A DNA stretch of 34,947 nt from assembly GCA_003388555.1 (NCBI GenBank), contig QQVD01000047.1:1-34947 (forward strand), written 5' to 3'. The translations under genes and the position numbers were made by a program. Numbering within the stretch: position 1 is the first letter of the stretch; the number at the start of each line of letters is the position of its first letter. This DNA comes from Acidobacteriota bacterium. GTDB taxonomy: Bacteria > Acidobacteriota > Thermoanaerobaculia > Multivoradales > Multivoraceae. Below are positions 14,219-21,851 of this stretch, piece by piece. The notes under the pieces are model-generated. The model did not search any database and was not told the origin of the DNA. It was given only the letters and a program-made list of their open reading frames with translations.

Positions 14219-16567
14219 ATGCGACGCCGAGCATCGAGACCAGAGACCGCGAGGGGCGCGGCGAGCGCGCGCCTGCGCGAGAGTCGGCGTCCTCCAGGCG
14301 GCTCCGCGGTGCGGGCAGCGACGACCTCGACGCCCTCGTTCTCGTTGGCTCTGCTGCTCGGCAGCCTGGCCTGTTCCCAGGCCCCGCCGGTCGATCCAGA
14401 GCTCGTGCGCCAGCAGCAGCGCGCCGAGCGCGTGACCATCGTGCGCGACGACTTCGGCGTGCCGCACGTCTACGGCCGCAGCGACGCCGACGCCGTCTTC
14501 GGTCTGCTCTACGCCCAGGCCGAGGACGACTTCCCGCGCATCGAGCGCAACTACGTCTGGGCGATCGGCCGCCTCGCCGAGATCGACGGCGAAGAGGCGC
14601 TCTACAGCGACCTCCGGGCGCGCCTCTACATGAGCGAGGAGGAGGCCCGCGCCGCCTTCGACTCCGCGCCGCCGTGGCTGCAGGAGCTCTGCGAGGCTTG
14701 GGCCGACGGGCTCGACTACTACCTGCACAGCCATCCCGAGGTCGAGCCGGCGCTGATCGACGACTTCGAGCCGTGGATGCCGATGTACTTCTTCGAGGGC
14801 TCGATCGGCGGCGACATCGAGCAGATCCCGGTGGACGGGATCGAGGCGTTCTACGCCCCGTTGGCGGAAGGAGCCGCGCCGGCAGAGGCGCCGCGGGAAG
14901 TCGTTGCGACCGTCCGCTCCGCCGTCGAGGCGTCTGTGGATCGCGAGCCGCGGGGCTCGAACGGCATCGCCATCGCGGGCGAGCTGACCGCCTCGGGCGA
15001 CGCGATGCTGCTGATCAACCCCCACACCTCGTTCTACTTCCGCGGCGAGGTGCACGCCGAGAGCGACGAGGGACTGGGCGTGTACGGCGCGGTGACCTGG
15101 GGGCAGTTCTTCGTCTACCAGGGCTTCAACGAGCACGGCGGTTGGATGCACACCTCCACCCGGGTCGACTTCATCGACGAGTTCGCGCTCGAGACCCGCG
15201 AGCTGGACGGAGGCGAGGTGCTGTACCGCTACGGTGACGAGTGGCGGCCGCTCGAGCGCTCCGAGGTGACGCTGCGCGTTCGCGACGGCGAGGCGCTGCG
15301 CGAGCTCACCTTCCCCATCTACCGCTCGCACCACGGTCCGATCACCCATCGGCTCGGCGACGGGCACGGTGAGCTCTCCGGGCGCTGGACCGCGACCCGG
15401 ATCAACTGGGACCCGGTGAACGCCCTGCGCCAGTCGTACCTGCGCACCAAGACCACCGGGCTCGACGAGTTCCGCGAGGTGATGCGCATCCGCACCAACT
15501 CCTCGAACAACACGGTGTTCGCCGACGCCGCCGGCAACATCGCCTACTTCCACGGCAACTTCGTGCCTCGCCGCGACCCGGCGCTCGACTACCAGCGGCC
15601 GGTGGACGGCAGCGATCCGGCGACCGACTGGCAGGGCCTGCACACGCTCGAGGAGATCGTCAGCGTGGTGAACCCACCCGACGGGTGGCTGCAGAACGCC
15701 AACAGCACGCCGTTCACCGCCGCCGGTGAGGACTCGCCGTCGCCGGACGACTATCCCGTCTACATGGCACCCGACGCCGAGAACCACCGTGGATTGCACG
15801 CCGTGCGCCTGCTCGAGCAGCTCGAGGAGCGCGGCGGCCTGACCCTGGACGGGCTGATCGAGCTGGCCTACCACCCGGCACTACCGGCCTTCGAGCGCCT
15901 GGTGCCGGCGGTGGTCGACGCCTGGCGCTCCTCCGGCGGCGGAGCGGGACCGCATCGCGAGCTCGCCGAGCCCGTCGCTGAGCTCGCGAGCTGGGACCAC
16001 ACCGTCTCCGTCGACTCGGTGGCGATGTCGCTGGCGCACTTCCTCGGCGAGCACCTGCTCGAGGCCACCCGTCGGCCCGACGCGCCGCACGGCGTCGAGC
16101 GGATCGAGGAGCTCGCCACGGCGGAGCCCGATCTCCTGGTGGAGGGGCTCGCCGCCGCGGTCGCCCGGCTCGAGCGCGACTTCGGCTCGTGGCGCACCCC
16201 GTGGGGCGAGATCAACCGGCTGCAGCGGCTCGACGGTGCGATCGACCAGCGTTTCGACGACGAGCGTGAGAGCCTGGCCGTCGGCATGGCCTCGGGGCGC
16301 TGGGGCGCACTGGCCTCGTTCGGCGCCGAGTCCGAAGACACCCGCCGCCTCTACGGCACCTCGGGCAACAGCTTCGTCGCCGTGGTCGAGTTCGGCGAGC
16401 AGGTGCGGGCGCGTAGCCTGCTGGCGGGCGGTCAGAGCGGCGACCCGGAGTCGCCTCACTTCATGGACCAGGCGCAGCTCTACGTCGACGCCGACTTCAA
16501 GCCGGTCGCGTTCTACCGCGACGACGTCGAGCGCCGGGCGGTGCGCACGTACCGACCGGGGGAGTAA
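14219..16567 (+). CDS. Penicillin acylase family protein (AHL-acylase-like Ntn hydrolase), exported
   Basis: A 782-residue precursor of the penicillin amidase family: exported, self-cleaved Ntn hydrolases that remove acyl chains from beta-lactams, homoserine lactones or other amides. The N-terminal half (residues ~70-240) is the alpha-chain region (VTIVRDDFGVPHVYG; FGLLYAQAEDDFPRIE). The self-processing site is GSNGIAI, with Ser247 as first beta-chain residue and nucleophile. The beta chain shows NPHTSFYFRGE, TWGQFFVYQGFNEHGGW and the oxyanion Asn in RTNSSNNTVFADAAGNIAY. The long N-terminus ends in LLLGSLAC (Cys52), which could be a lipoprotein site, though Ser at the first lipobox position is not ideal. 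The ATG is preceded by a strong GAGGAGG. Upstream 13919-14218 is a divergent promoter region with no gene; a TACAGT -10-like hexamer lies near 14158. Substrate class unproven. Confidence 0.92.
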   Translation: MRRRASRPETARGAASARLRESRRPPGGSAVRAATTSTPSFSLALLLGSLACSQAPPVDPELVRQQQRAERVTIVRDDFGVPHVYGRSDADAVFGLLYAQAEDDFPRIERNYVWAIGRLAEIDGEEALYSDLRARLYMSEEEARAAFDSAPPWLQELCEAWADGLDYYLHSHPEVEPALIDDFEPWMPMYFFEGSIGGDIEQIPVDGIEAFYAPLAEGAAPAEAPREVVATVRSAVEASVDREPRGSNGIAIAGELTASGDAMLLINPHTSFYFRGEVHAESDEGLGVYGAVTWGQFFVYQGFNEHGGWMHTSTRVDFIDEFALETRELDGGEVLYRYGDEWRPLERSEVTLRVRDGEALRELTFPIYRSHHGPITHRLGDGHGELSGRWTATRINWDPVNALRQSYLRTKTTGLDEFREVMRIRTNSSNNTVFADAAGNIAYFHGNFVPRRDPALDYQRPVDGSDPATDWQGLHTLEEIVSVVNPPDGWLQNANSTPFTAAGEDSPSPDDYPVYMAPDAENHRGLHAVRLLEQLEERGGLTLDGLIELAYHPALPAFERLVPAVVDAWRSSGGGAGPHRELAEPVAELASWDHTVSVDSVAMSLAHFLGEHLLEATRRPDAPHGVERIEELATAEPDLLVEGLAAAVARLERDFGSWRTPWGEINRLQRLDGAIDQRFDDERESLAVGMASGRWGALASFGAESEDTRRLYGTSGNSFVAVVEFGEQVRARSLLAGGQSGDPESPHFMDQAQLYVDADFKPVAFYRDDVERRAVRTYRPGE

Positions 16568-16673
16568 GGGGGCCCTGGAGCGGCGACGGGCTCAGGACGC
16601 GGAGGTGGTAGGAAGGAGGGGTACGCCGGCAGGAGGGCACCTCTGCAGACCCGCTGACGACACGAGCGCCGAG

Positions 16674-17720
16674 ATGACGATCGACCGAACAGAGACTGAC
16701 ACCCACACCCACACCCACACCGACACCGGAGCGGCCTTCGCCACCGAGACCTTCCTCTGCGGCCCGCGGCGTTCACCGCGGCAGATGCTGGCCGAGCAGC
16801 GCTACGACGGCCACGAGTCGCTGCACGACGACGCGATGGCCGAGCGACTGGGTTTCGCCGCCGGGCCGATCGAGGGGCCGACGCACTTCAGCCAGTTCGC
16901 GCCGCTCCTGGCTGGGATGTGGGGCCGGGCCTGGTTCGAACGCGGCTGCCTCAGCGCCCACTACCGCAACATGGTGGTGGAGGGTGAGCAGGTGCGCGCG
17001 TTCGTCGCCCACTCGGCGGCCGATTCCGGGAGCGACGGCGGTCCGCTGCGCATCTGGGCCGAGAAACACGACGGCGTCGAGGTGCTCGTCGGCACCGCGT
17101 CGCTCGAGCCCGAGGCGGGGCCCGACGCCGGCTTGCCGCGCCCGGCCACCGAGATCGAGGAGCGCCTCGCCGCGCTGCGTCCGCCGGGGCCGCTGGTGAT
17201 CCTGCGCGACCTGAGGGTGGGCATGCGGGGCCGCGCCCCCGAGCCGGTGCGCATCGAGTTCGACCAGCACATGGGCGATCTCTACCCGTTCACCTTGCGC
17301 CAGAAGCTCGAGGGCATCACCGAGCCCAGCCCCTGGTACGAGGAGGAGGGAGGACGGAGCTCGCCCTGGGGACGCGCCATCGTCCCGCTCGAGATGGTCA
17401 GCGTGCTGATGCAGTACACCAGCCGCGCCGCCGGCTTCCCGGTGCGCGGTCCGGCGATCGGTCTGTTCGCGGGTCAGCAGATCCGCATGCTGCGGGGACC
17501 GGTCTTCGTCGGTCGGCAGTACCGGATCGAGCGCGAGATCGTCGCCCTCAGCGAGAGCCGGCGCACCGAGTCGAGCTGGATCCGGAGCACCCTGATCGAC
17601 GCCGACAGCGAGCTCGCGGTGGCTGAGATGATCCTCAACAGCGCCACCCTCAAGCACTCCTACGAGCCTTACGAGCGGGAGCTGGCGGAGCTGCGCTGCG
17701 CCGCCGGGGAGACGAGTTGA
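16674..17720 (+). CDS. Hotdog-fold (MaoC-like) protein of unknown function
   Basis: A 348-residue cytosolic protein, first gene of an overlapping pair with selO. The part RLGFAAGPIEGPTHFSQFAPLL (about residues 57-78) followed by HYRNMVVEGEQVRAFV recalls MaoC-type dehydratase/hotdog domains, and a second half from ~185 (LVILRDLRVGMRGRA; ALIGLFAGQQIRMLRGPVF-like region) may be a second hotdog unit, so a double-hotdog enzyme acting on a thioester is a reasonable guess. The first 20 residues contain THTHTHTDT, encoded by a hexamer repeat. The stop TGA overlaps the TTG start of selO by 4 bp. The ATG at 16674 has only a weak ribosome site, so an alternative start after the repeat is possible. Function is not recognised with certainty. 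Confidence 0.72.
   Translation: MTIDRTETDTHTHTHTDTGAAFATETFLCGPRRSPRQMLAEQRYDGHESLHDDAMAERLGFAAGPIEGPTHFSQFAPLLAGMWGRAWFERGCLSAHYRNMVVEGEQVRAFVAHSAADSGSDGGPLRIWAEKHDGVEVLVGTASLEPEAGPDAGLPRPATEIEERLAALRPPGPLVILRDLRVGMRGRAPEPVRIEFDQHMGDLYPFTLRQKLEGITEPSPWYEEEGGRSSPWGRAIVPLEMVSVLMQYTSRAAGFPVRGPAIGLFAGQQIRMLRGPVFVGRQYRIEREIVALSESRRTESSWIRSTLIDADSELAVAEMILNSATLKHSYEPYERELAELRCAAGETS
16699..16727 (+). repeat. Hexanucleotide ACACCC microsatellite inside a coding N-terminus
   Basis: About four tandem ACACCC units (the last with a CG change) encode alternating His and Thr near the N-terminus of the hotdog-like protein. A hexamer changes length without frameshift, so it could vary the number of His-Thr pairs. 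Confidence 0.8.
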
Positions 17721-19354
17721 CCGCCGGCGGCGGAGAGCGCTCGAACGTCGCCGAGCTGCCGTCTCTCGACGAGGTCGAGCTCGACGACCGCTTCGTGCGC
17801 TCGCTGCCGATGGACGACGAGCGCCGACCAGGCAGCCGCCAGGTGCTCGGCGTCGTCGGCTCGTTCGTCGACCCGGCCCCGGTGCGAGCGCCGTGGCTGG
17901 TGGCCCACTCGCGCGAGATGCTCGAGCGCCTCGAGATCTCTGCCGCCGCGCTCGACAGCGCAGACTTCGCCCAGGTGTTCTCCGGCAATCGCAAGCTGGC
18001 CGGGTCGAGGCCGTGGGCGGCGTGCTACGGCGGCCACCAGTTCGGCGCCTGGGCCGGCCAGCTCGGCGACGGCCGTGCCCACACCCTCGGCGAACGGGTG
18101 ACGTCGAGCGGTGAGCGCTGGGAGCTGCAGCTCAAGGGGTCGGGGCCGACACCCTACTCGCGCGGCGCCGACGGTCGTGCGGTGATGCGCTCCAGCGTGC
18201 GCGAGTTCCTGTGCAGCGAGGCGATGCACCACCTCGGCGTGCCGACGACGCGGGCGCTGTCGCTCGTCGGCACCGGCGAGCAGGTGGTGCGCGACATGTT
18301 CTACGACGGCAACCCGCGTCCCGAGCCGGGCGCGGTGGTCTGCCGGGTGGCGCCGACCTTCCTGCGGCTGGGCAACTTCCAGGTCTTCGCGGCGAGGCGT
18401 GAATGGGCGGTGCAGCGACAGCTGCTCGACCACACCATCCGCCACTGGTTTCCCGAGCTGCTGCAAGACGCCTCCGATCCGGGCCCCGCGACCTACGTCG
18501 AGTGGTTCGGCGAGGTGGTGCGGAGGACGGCGCGGCTGATGGTGGAGTGGATGCGCGTCGGTTTCGTGCACGGCGTGATGAACACCGACAACCTCTCGAT
18601 CCTGGGTCTCACCATCGACTACGGGCCGTACGGCTGGCTCGAGGACTTCGACTGGAGCTGGACGCCCAACACCACCGACGCCGCGACCCGCCGCTACGCC
18701 TACGGCGCCCAGCCTCAGGTGGCGGCGTGGAACCTGGCGCAGCTCGGAGGAGCGCTGATCGAGCAGGTCGGCGAGACCGCGCCGCTCGACGAGGCGCTGC
18801 GCGGCTACGGCGCTGTCTACGAGGAGGCGTCGCGCGAGATGATGGCGGCCAAGCTCGGCCTGCCGGGGCTCGAGGGAGAAGACGACGACGCCTTGGTCGA
18901 CGAGATGTTCGAGGTGCTGGGCCAGGTCGAGACCGACATGACGATCTTCTTCCGTCGCCTCACCGACCTGCCGCTGGCGGAGGAGGCGAGCGACGCCGAG
19001 CGCCTGGCGGCGATCGAGCCGGCGCTCTACTCGCCGACGGAGCTGCGCGGTGCGGCCCGGGAGCGGGCCGCCCGGTGGCTGACGGCGTACGCCGATCGGG
19101 CCCGCCGGCACGATCCGCAGTCGAGACGCCGGCGCATGGCGCGAGCCAACCCCAAGTACGTGCTGCGCAACTACCTCGCCCAGCTCGCCATCGACGAGGC
19201 GGAGAAGGGGGACGGGGCGAAGGTGATGGAGCTGCTCGAGGTGCTACGACGGCCCTACGACGAGCAGCCCGAGCGCGAGGCCCAGTACGCAGCGAAGCGG
19301 CCCGAGTGGGCGCGCCACCGGCCCGGTTGCTCGATGCTCTCCTGCAGCTCGTGA
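17717..19354 (+). CDS. selO: Protein adenylyltransferase SelO (YdiU)
   Basis: A 545-residue SelO family pseudokinase, which transfers AMP from ATP to Ser, Thr or Tyr of target proteins and is linked to redox stress. Family landmarks in order: LDDRFVRSLP near the start, QVFSGNRKLAGSRPWAACYGGHQFGAWAGQLGDGRA, the nucleotide loop LQLKGSGPTPYSRGADGRAV, RSSVREFLCSEAM, the catalytic segment HGVMNTDNLSILGLTIDYGP with metal-binding Asn/Asp, and PKYVLRNYLAQ. The C-terminus GCSMLSCSS carries Cys (codon TGC), where eukaryotic SelO has selenocysteine. The start is TTG at 17717, overlapping the previous stop (TTGA) with GGGGA upstream; any later ATG would cut off the conserved N-terminus. Length equals that of normal bacterial SelO. 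Confidence 0.95.
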   Translation: MTAGGGERSNVAELPSLDEVELDDRFVRSLPMDDERRPGSRQVLGVVGSFVDPAPVRAPWLVAHSREMLERLEISAAALDSADFAQVFSGNRKLAGSRPWAACYGGHQFGAWAGQLGDGRAHTLGERVTSSGERWELQLKGSGPTPYSRGADGRAVMRSSVREFLCSEAMHHLGVPTTRALSLVGTGEQVVRDMFYDGNPRPEPGAVVCRVAPTFLRLGNFQVFAARREWAVQRQLLDHTIRHWFPELLQDASDPGPATYVEWFGEVVRRTARLMVEWMRVGFVHGVMNTDNLSILGLTIDYGPYGWLEDFDWSWTPNTTDAATRRYAYGAQPQVAAWNLAQLGGALIEQVGETAPLDEALRGYGAVYEEASREMMAAKLGLPGLEGEDDDALVDEMFEVLGQVETDMTIFFRRLTDLPLAEEASDAERLAAIEPALYSPTELRGAARERAARWLTAYADRARRHDPQSRRRRMARANPKYVLRNYLAQLAIDEAEKGDGAKVMELLEVLRRPYDEQPEREAQYAAKRPEWARHRPGCSMLSCSS

Positions 19355-19429
19355 GGCCGCCGACTCGCGGACGGAAGGAGGCAGGGACCCACCGCGACGG
19401 CCTGGGTCGTCGACGACGCCGAACGCAGT

Positions 19430-19458
19430 CACGGCGCGCCGCATGGCGACGCGCCGTG
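19430..19458. terminator. 9-bp hairpin between convergent selO and lipoprotein gene
   Basis: CACGGCGCG (19430-19438) pairs with CGCGCCGTG (19450-19458) around an 11-base loop. It lies in the 169-bp gap between the ends of selO and the minus-strand lipoprotein gene, the right place for a bidirectional stop, but it has no T tract. Confidence 0.5.
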
Positions 19459-19523
19459 TATGTGCACGCCCCGCGAGCGGGACGGTTGTCGGCTCGGCCG
19501 GTCAGCGGCCGAGGTTCCGGCGA

Positions 19524-19805
19524 TCAGGAGCCCGAGCCGCTCGGCGGAGGAGTCTCGGGGTCCTCGTCCTCGTAGTCCGGATCGTTCGGCGTCTTCACGT
19601 CGATGTCGGGGACCGTCACCTCGACCTTCTTGGTGCTGACGTCGACGTCCGGGCCGTCGACGTCGTACTCGGGCAGCTCACCGCCCTCGACCTTCACCTC
19701 GACGTCGGGCATCTCGCCCTCCTCGGTCTTGGTGACTTCGCAGGCGGTCAGCGGCAGGGTGATCAGGGCGGCAACCAGTGTGGCCTTCGTCAGTCGCTTG
19801 AACAT
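19524..19805 (-). CDS. Small acidic DV-repeat lipoprotein
   Basis: A 93-residue predicted lipoprotein. The signal peptide ends in the lipobox LTAC (Cys22). The mature part is acidic and made of alternating Asp/Glu and Val (MPDVEVKVEGG, YDVDGPDVDV, KKVEVTVPDIDVK), then an Asp/Glu/Pro tail ending PPPSGSGS. The alternation would suit beta strands with one acidic face, possibly binding cations, but no function is known to me; small proteins with such DVDV patterns occur in other Gram-negative bacteria. The ATG at 19805 has a strong AGGAGG upstream. It is alone, convergent with selO and divergent from the S10 peptidase operon. Confidence 0.85.
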   Translation of the reverse strand: MFKRLTKATLVAALITLPLTACEVTKTEEGEMPDVEVKVEGGELPEYDVDGPDVDVSTKKVEVTVPDIDVKTPNDPDYEDEDPETPPPSGSGS

Positions 19806-20048
19806 CGTTCTCCTCCTTCTCTTCCCGGAGGCCGCGATCGTTGGGTCGGGGCTCCCCGAGAGAATCGAGTTGGGCGGCGCGCCGAGTGGCGCGCCCGCTG
19901 GGGAATGGAGGAGCAAGGGCGATGCCACAGGGAGCGGAGACGCCCGCCCGCCGCCGGTTCCTGCCGCGCAATGCCTTTGGAGACAGGCGTTCCGTCGTGT
20001 CGAGGCGATCGCGTCGAGGCGCCGGGTGCCGGGCCCGACCGCAGCCCT

Positions 20049-20065
20049 GCGACCGGTCGCTTTTT
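20049..20065 (+). other. 12-bp palindrome followed by a T run in a non-coding region
   Basis: GCGACCGGTCGC (20049-20060) is perfectly palindromic and is followed at once by TTTTT (20061-20065), one of very few T runs in this GC-rich window. It sits in the 438-bp gap 19806-20243, which otherwise holds no gene that I can support, only the promoter at 20099-20127. It could be a protein-binding site or the end of a small transcript. Confidence 0.4.
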
Positions 20066-20098
20066 CCTGCCGGCCCGGCGCCGTTTCCCGTCTCCAGC

Positions 20099-20127
20099 TT
20101 GGAGCGGTGGGAGCGGCAGGGTATCTT
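20099..20127 (+). promoter_or_regulatory. Sigma-70-like promoter for the S10/DUF885 operon
   Basis: TTGGAG (20099-20104) and TATCTT (20122-20127) are separated by exactly 17 bp, a good match to the housekeeping consensus in a GC-rich background. Transcription would start near 20134, giving a leader of about 110 bases before the S10 peptidase gene. Confidence 0.45.
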
Positions 20128-20243
20128 CCGGTGGAATCCCACCGGTCCGTCTCGCGGGTCCGGGCCAAAGCGTTGTCGGCCGGTTCTGCGATGCACCGTA
20201 CCGCCGGCAACTGGCGGCTCGCGCCTCCTCGAGGGACTCCCTG

Positions 20244-21851
20244 ATGGAGCTTCCCATGCACCTACTCGCACGCTCGTCCTCGTCATCCGTGTCATCCGCG
20301 TCGTCCCCGCTCCCCCTGCTCGCTGCAGCGCTCCTCTCGTGGCTGGCCGTCGCCGTGCCAGTCGTGGGTCAGGAGGGAGACGGAGAGCCGCAGCCCCCCG
20401 ACCCGCAGCCGGTCGAGTGGCGTACCTCGCACTCGACGACCGTCGGCGGCACCCAGGTGCAGTACGACGCCGTGGTCGGCAGCGTCATCCTGCGCGACGA
20501 CGAGGAGAAGCCGACGGCCGAGCTCTTCTACACGGCGTACCTGCGCACCAACGGAGCGCCCAGCGGCCAGCGGCCGCTGGTCTTCGCCTACAACGGCGGT
20601 CCCGGCTCGGCTTCGTTCTGGCTGCACATGGGGATCATGGGGCCGCGGCGGGTGGTGACGCCGAACGTCGGCCAGCAGGCGCCGCCGCCCTATCCCCTCG
20701 AGGACAACGCCTACACGGTGCTCGACGTCGCCGACATCGTGATGGTCGATCCGGTGGGCACGGGCTTCTCGCGTCCCGCCGGCGAGGCTGAGGGCAAGGA
20801 CTTCTGGGGCCTCGACGAGGACGCGGCCTCGCTCACCCAGTTCGTGCGCCGCTTCCTGTCGCAGTACGGACGCTGGAACTCGCCGCGGTACCTGCTCGGT
20901 GAGAGCTACGGCACGACCCGGTCCGCCGTCCTCGCCCGCCATCTGCAGGGCGCCAACATCGATCTCAACGGGATCGTCCTCGTCTCGGCGGTGCTCGACT
21001 TCAACACCATCCTGTTCCCCGAGGGATCGATCGTCCCGTTCGTCGTCAATCTGCCTTCCTACACGTTGGTGGCGGCGTACCACGACGCGCTCCCGGATGG
21101 CTCGCCCGAGGACCTCGACGCACTGCTCGCCGAGGTGGAACAGTGGGCGATCGGCGAGTACGCCACGGCGCTGTTCGCCGGGTCGACCCTGGATCCCCAG
21201 CGCCGCGAGGCGGTGATCGGGAAGCTGCACCGCTACACCGGGCTGAGTCCCGAGTACCTCGACAAGGCCGACCTGCGCGTCTCGGCTCCGGAGTTCGAGC
21301 AGGAGCTGCTGCGCGAGCGCGGGCTGGTGGTGGGGCGACTCGATGCGCGCTTCACCGGCCCGACCGGCGACCGGCTGGGCACCATCCCCAGCCACGACCC
21401 GCAGTCGACAGCCATCAGCTCGGCCTACACCTCGGCGTTCAACGCCTACCTGCGCGACGAGCTCGAGTACGACGGCGAGCGCGAGTACACGCCGAGCGGC
21501 ATGGCCAGACCGTGGAGCTGGGAGCGGTTGCGTGGCGGCCGCAACGGCTTCGGCTTCAGTGGCGTGCCCAACGTCGGGCCCGATCTGGCCGAGGCGATGG
21601 TCCGCAACCCGCGGCTCGAGGTGCTGCTGATCAACGGCGTCTACGACCTGGCGACACCCTACTTCGCCGCGGTGTGGACGATGGACAATCTCGGCCTGCC
21701 GCCGGACCTGCGCGACAACATCGAGCGCTCCGACTTCGCCGCCGGCCACATGATGTACGTCGACCAGGAGCTGCTTCCCCAGTGGCGCGAGGTGCTGGTC
21801 GACTTCATCGAGCGCACCTCGGGCGGCGGCGCGGAACGGAAGTCGCGGTGA
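20244..21851 (+). CDS. Exported S10-family serine carboxypeptidase-like protein
   Basis: A 535-residue exported peptidase of family S10 (alpha/beta hydrolase fold), which removes C-terminal residues from peptides. After a Ser/Leu-rich signal peptide (residues ~1-42), the landmarks are FAYNGGPGSASFWLHMG (oxyanion region, 114-130), VDPVGTGFSRP (168-178), nucleophile Ser221 in LLGESYGTTRS, the Asp in LINGVYDLATPYFA and the His in AAGHMMYVD. This bacterial S10 branch is common in Acidobacteriota and Proteobacteria. ATG codons at 20244 and 20256 are both possible; each has a modest ribosome site. The stop overlaps the GTG start of the next gene (GTGA), so the two are translated together. Confidence 0.93.
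   Translation: MELPMHLLARSSSSSVSSASSPLPLLAAALLSWLAVAVPVVGQEGDGEPQPPDPQPVEWRTSHSTTVGGTQVQYDAVVGSVILRDDEEKPTAELFYTAYLRTNGAPSGQRPLVFAYNGGPGSASFWLHMGIMGPRRVVTPNVGQQAPPPYPLEDNAYTVLDVADIVMVDPVGTGFSRPAGEAEGKDFWGLDEDAASLTQFVRRFLSQYGRWNSPRYLLGESYGTTRSAVLARHLQGANIDLNGIVLVSAVLDFNTILFPEGSIVPFVVNLPSYTLVAAYHDALPDGSPEDLDALLAEVEQWAIGEYATALFAGSTLDPQRREAVIGKLHRYTGLSPEYLDKADLRVSAPEFEQELLRERGLVVGRLDARFTGPTGDRLGTIPSHDPQSTAISSAYTSAFNAYLRDELEYDGEREYTPSGMARPWSWERLRGGRNGFGFSGVPNVGPDLAEAMVRNPRLEVLLINGVYDLATPYFAAVWTMDNLGLPPDLRDNIERSDFAAGHMMYVDQELLPQWREVLVDFIERTSGGGAERKSR

Noticed and set aside
19319-19354. Selenocysteine in SelO
   Set aside because: The position is a Cys codon (TGC) in GCSMLSCSS, and the frame ends at an ordinary TGA with no SECIS-like structure noticed.
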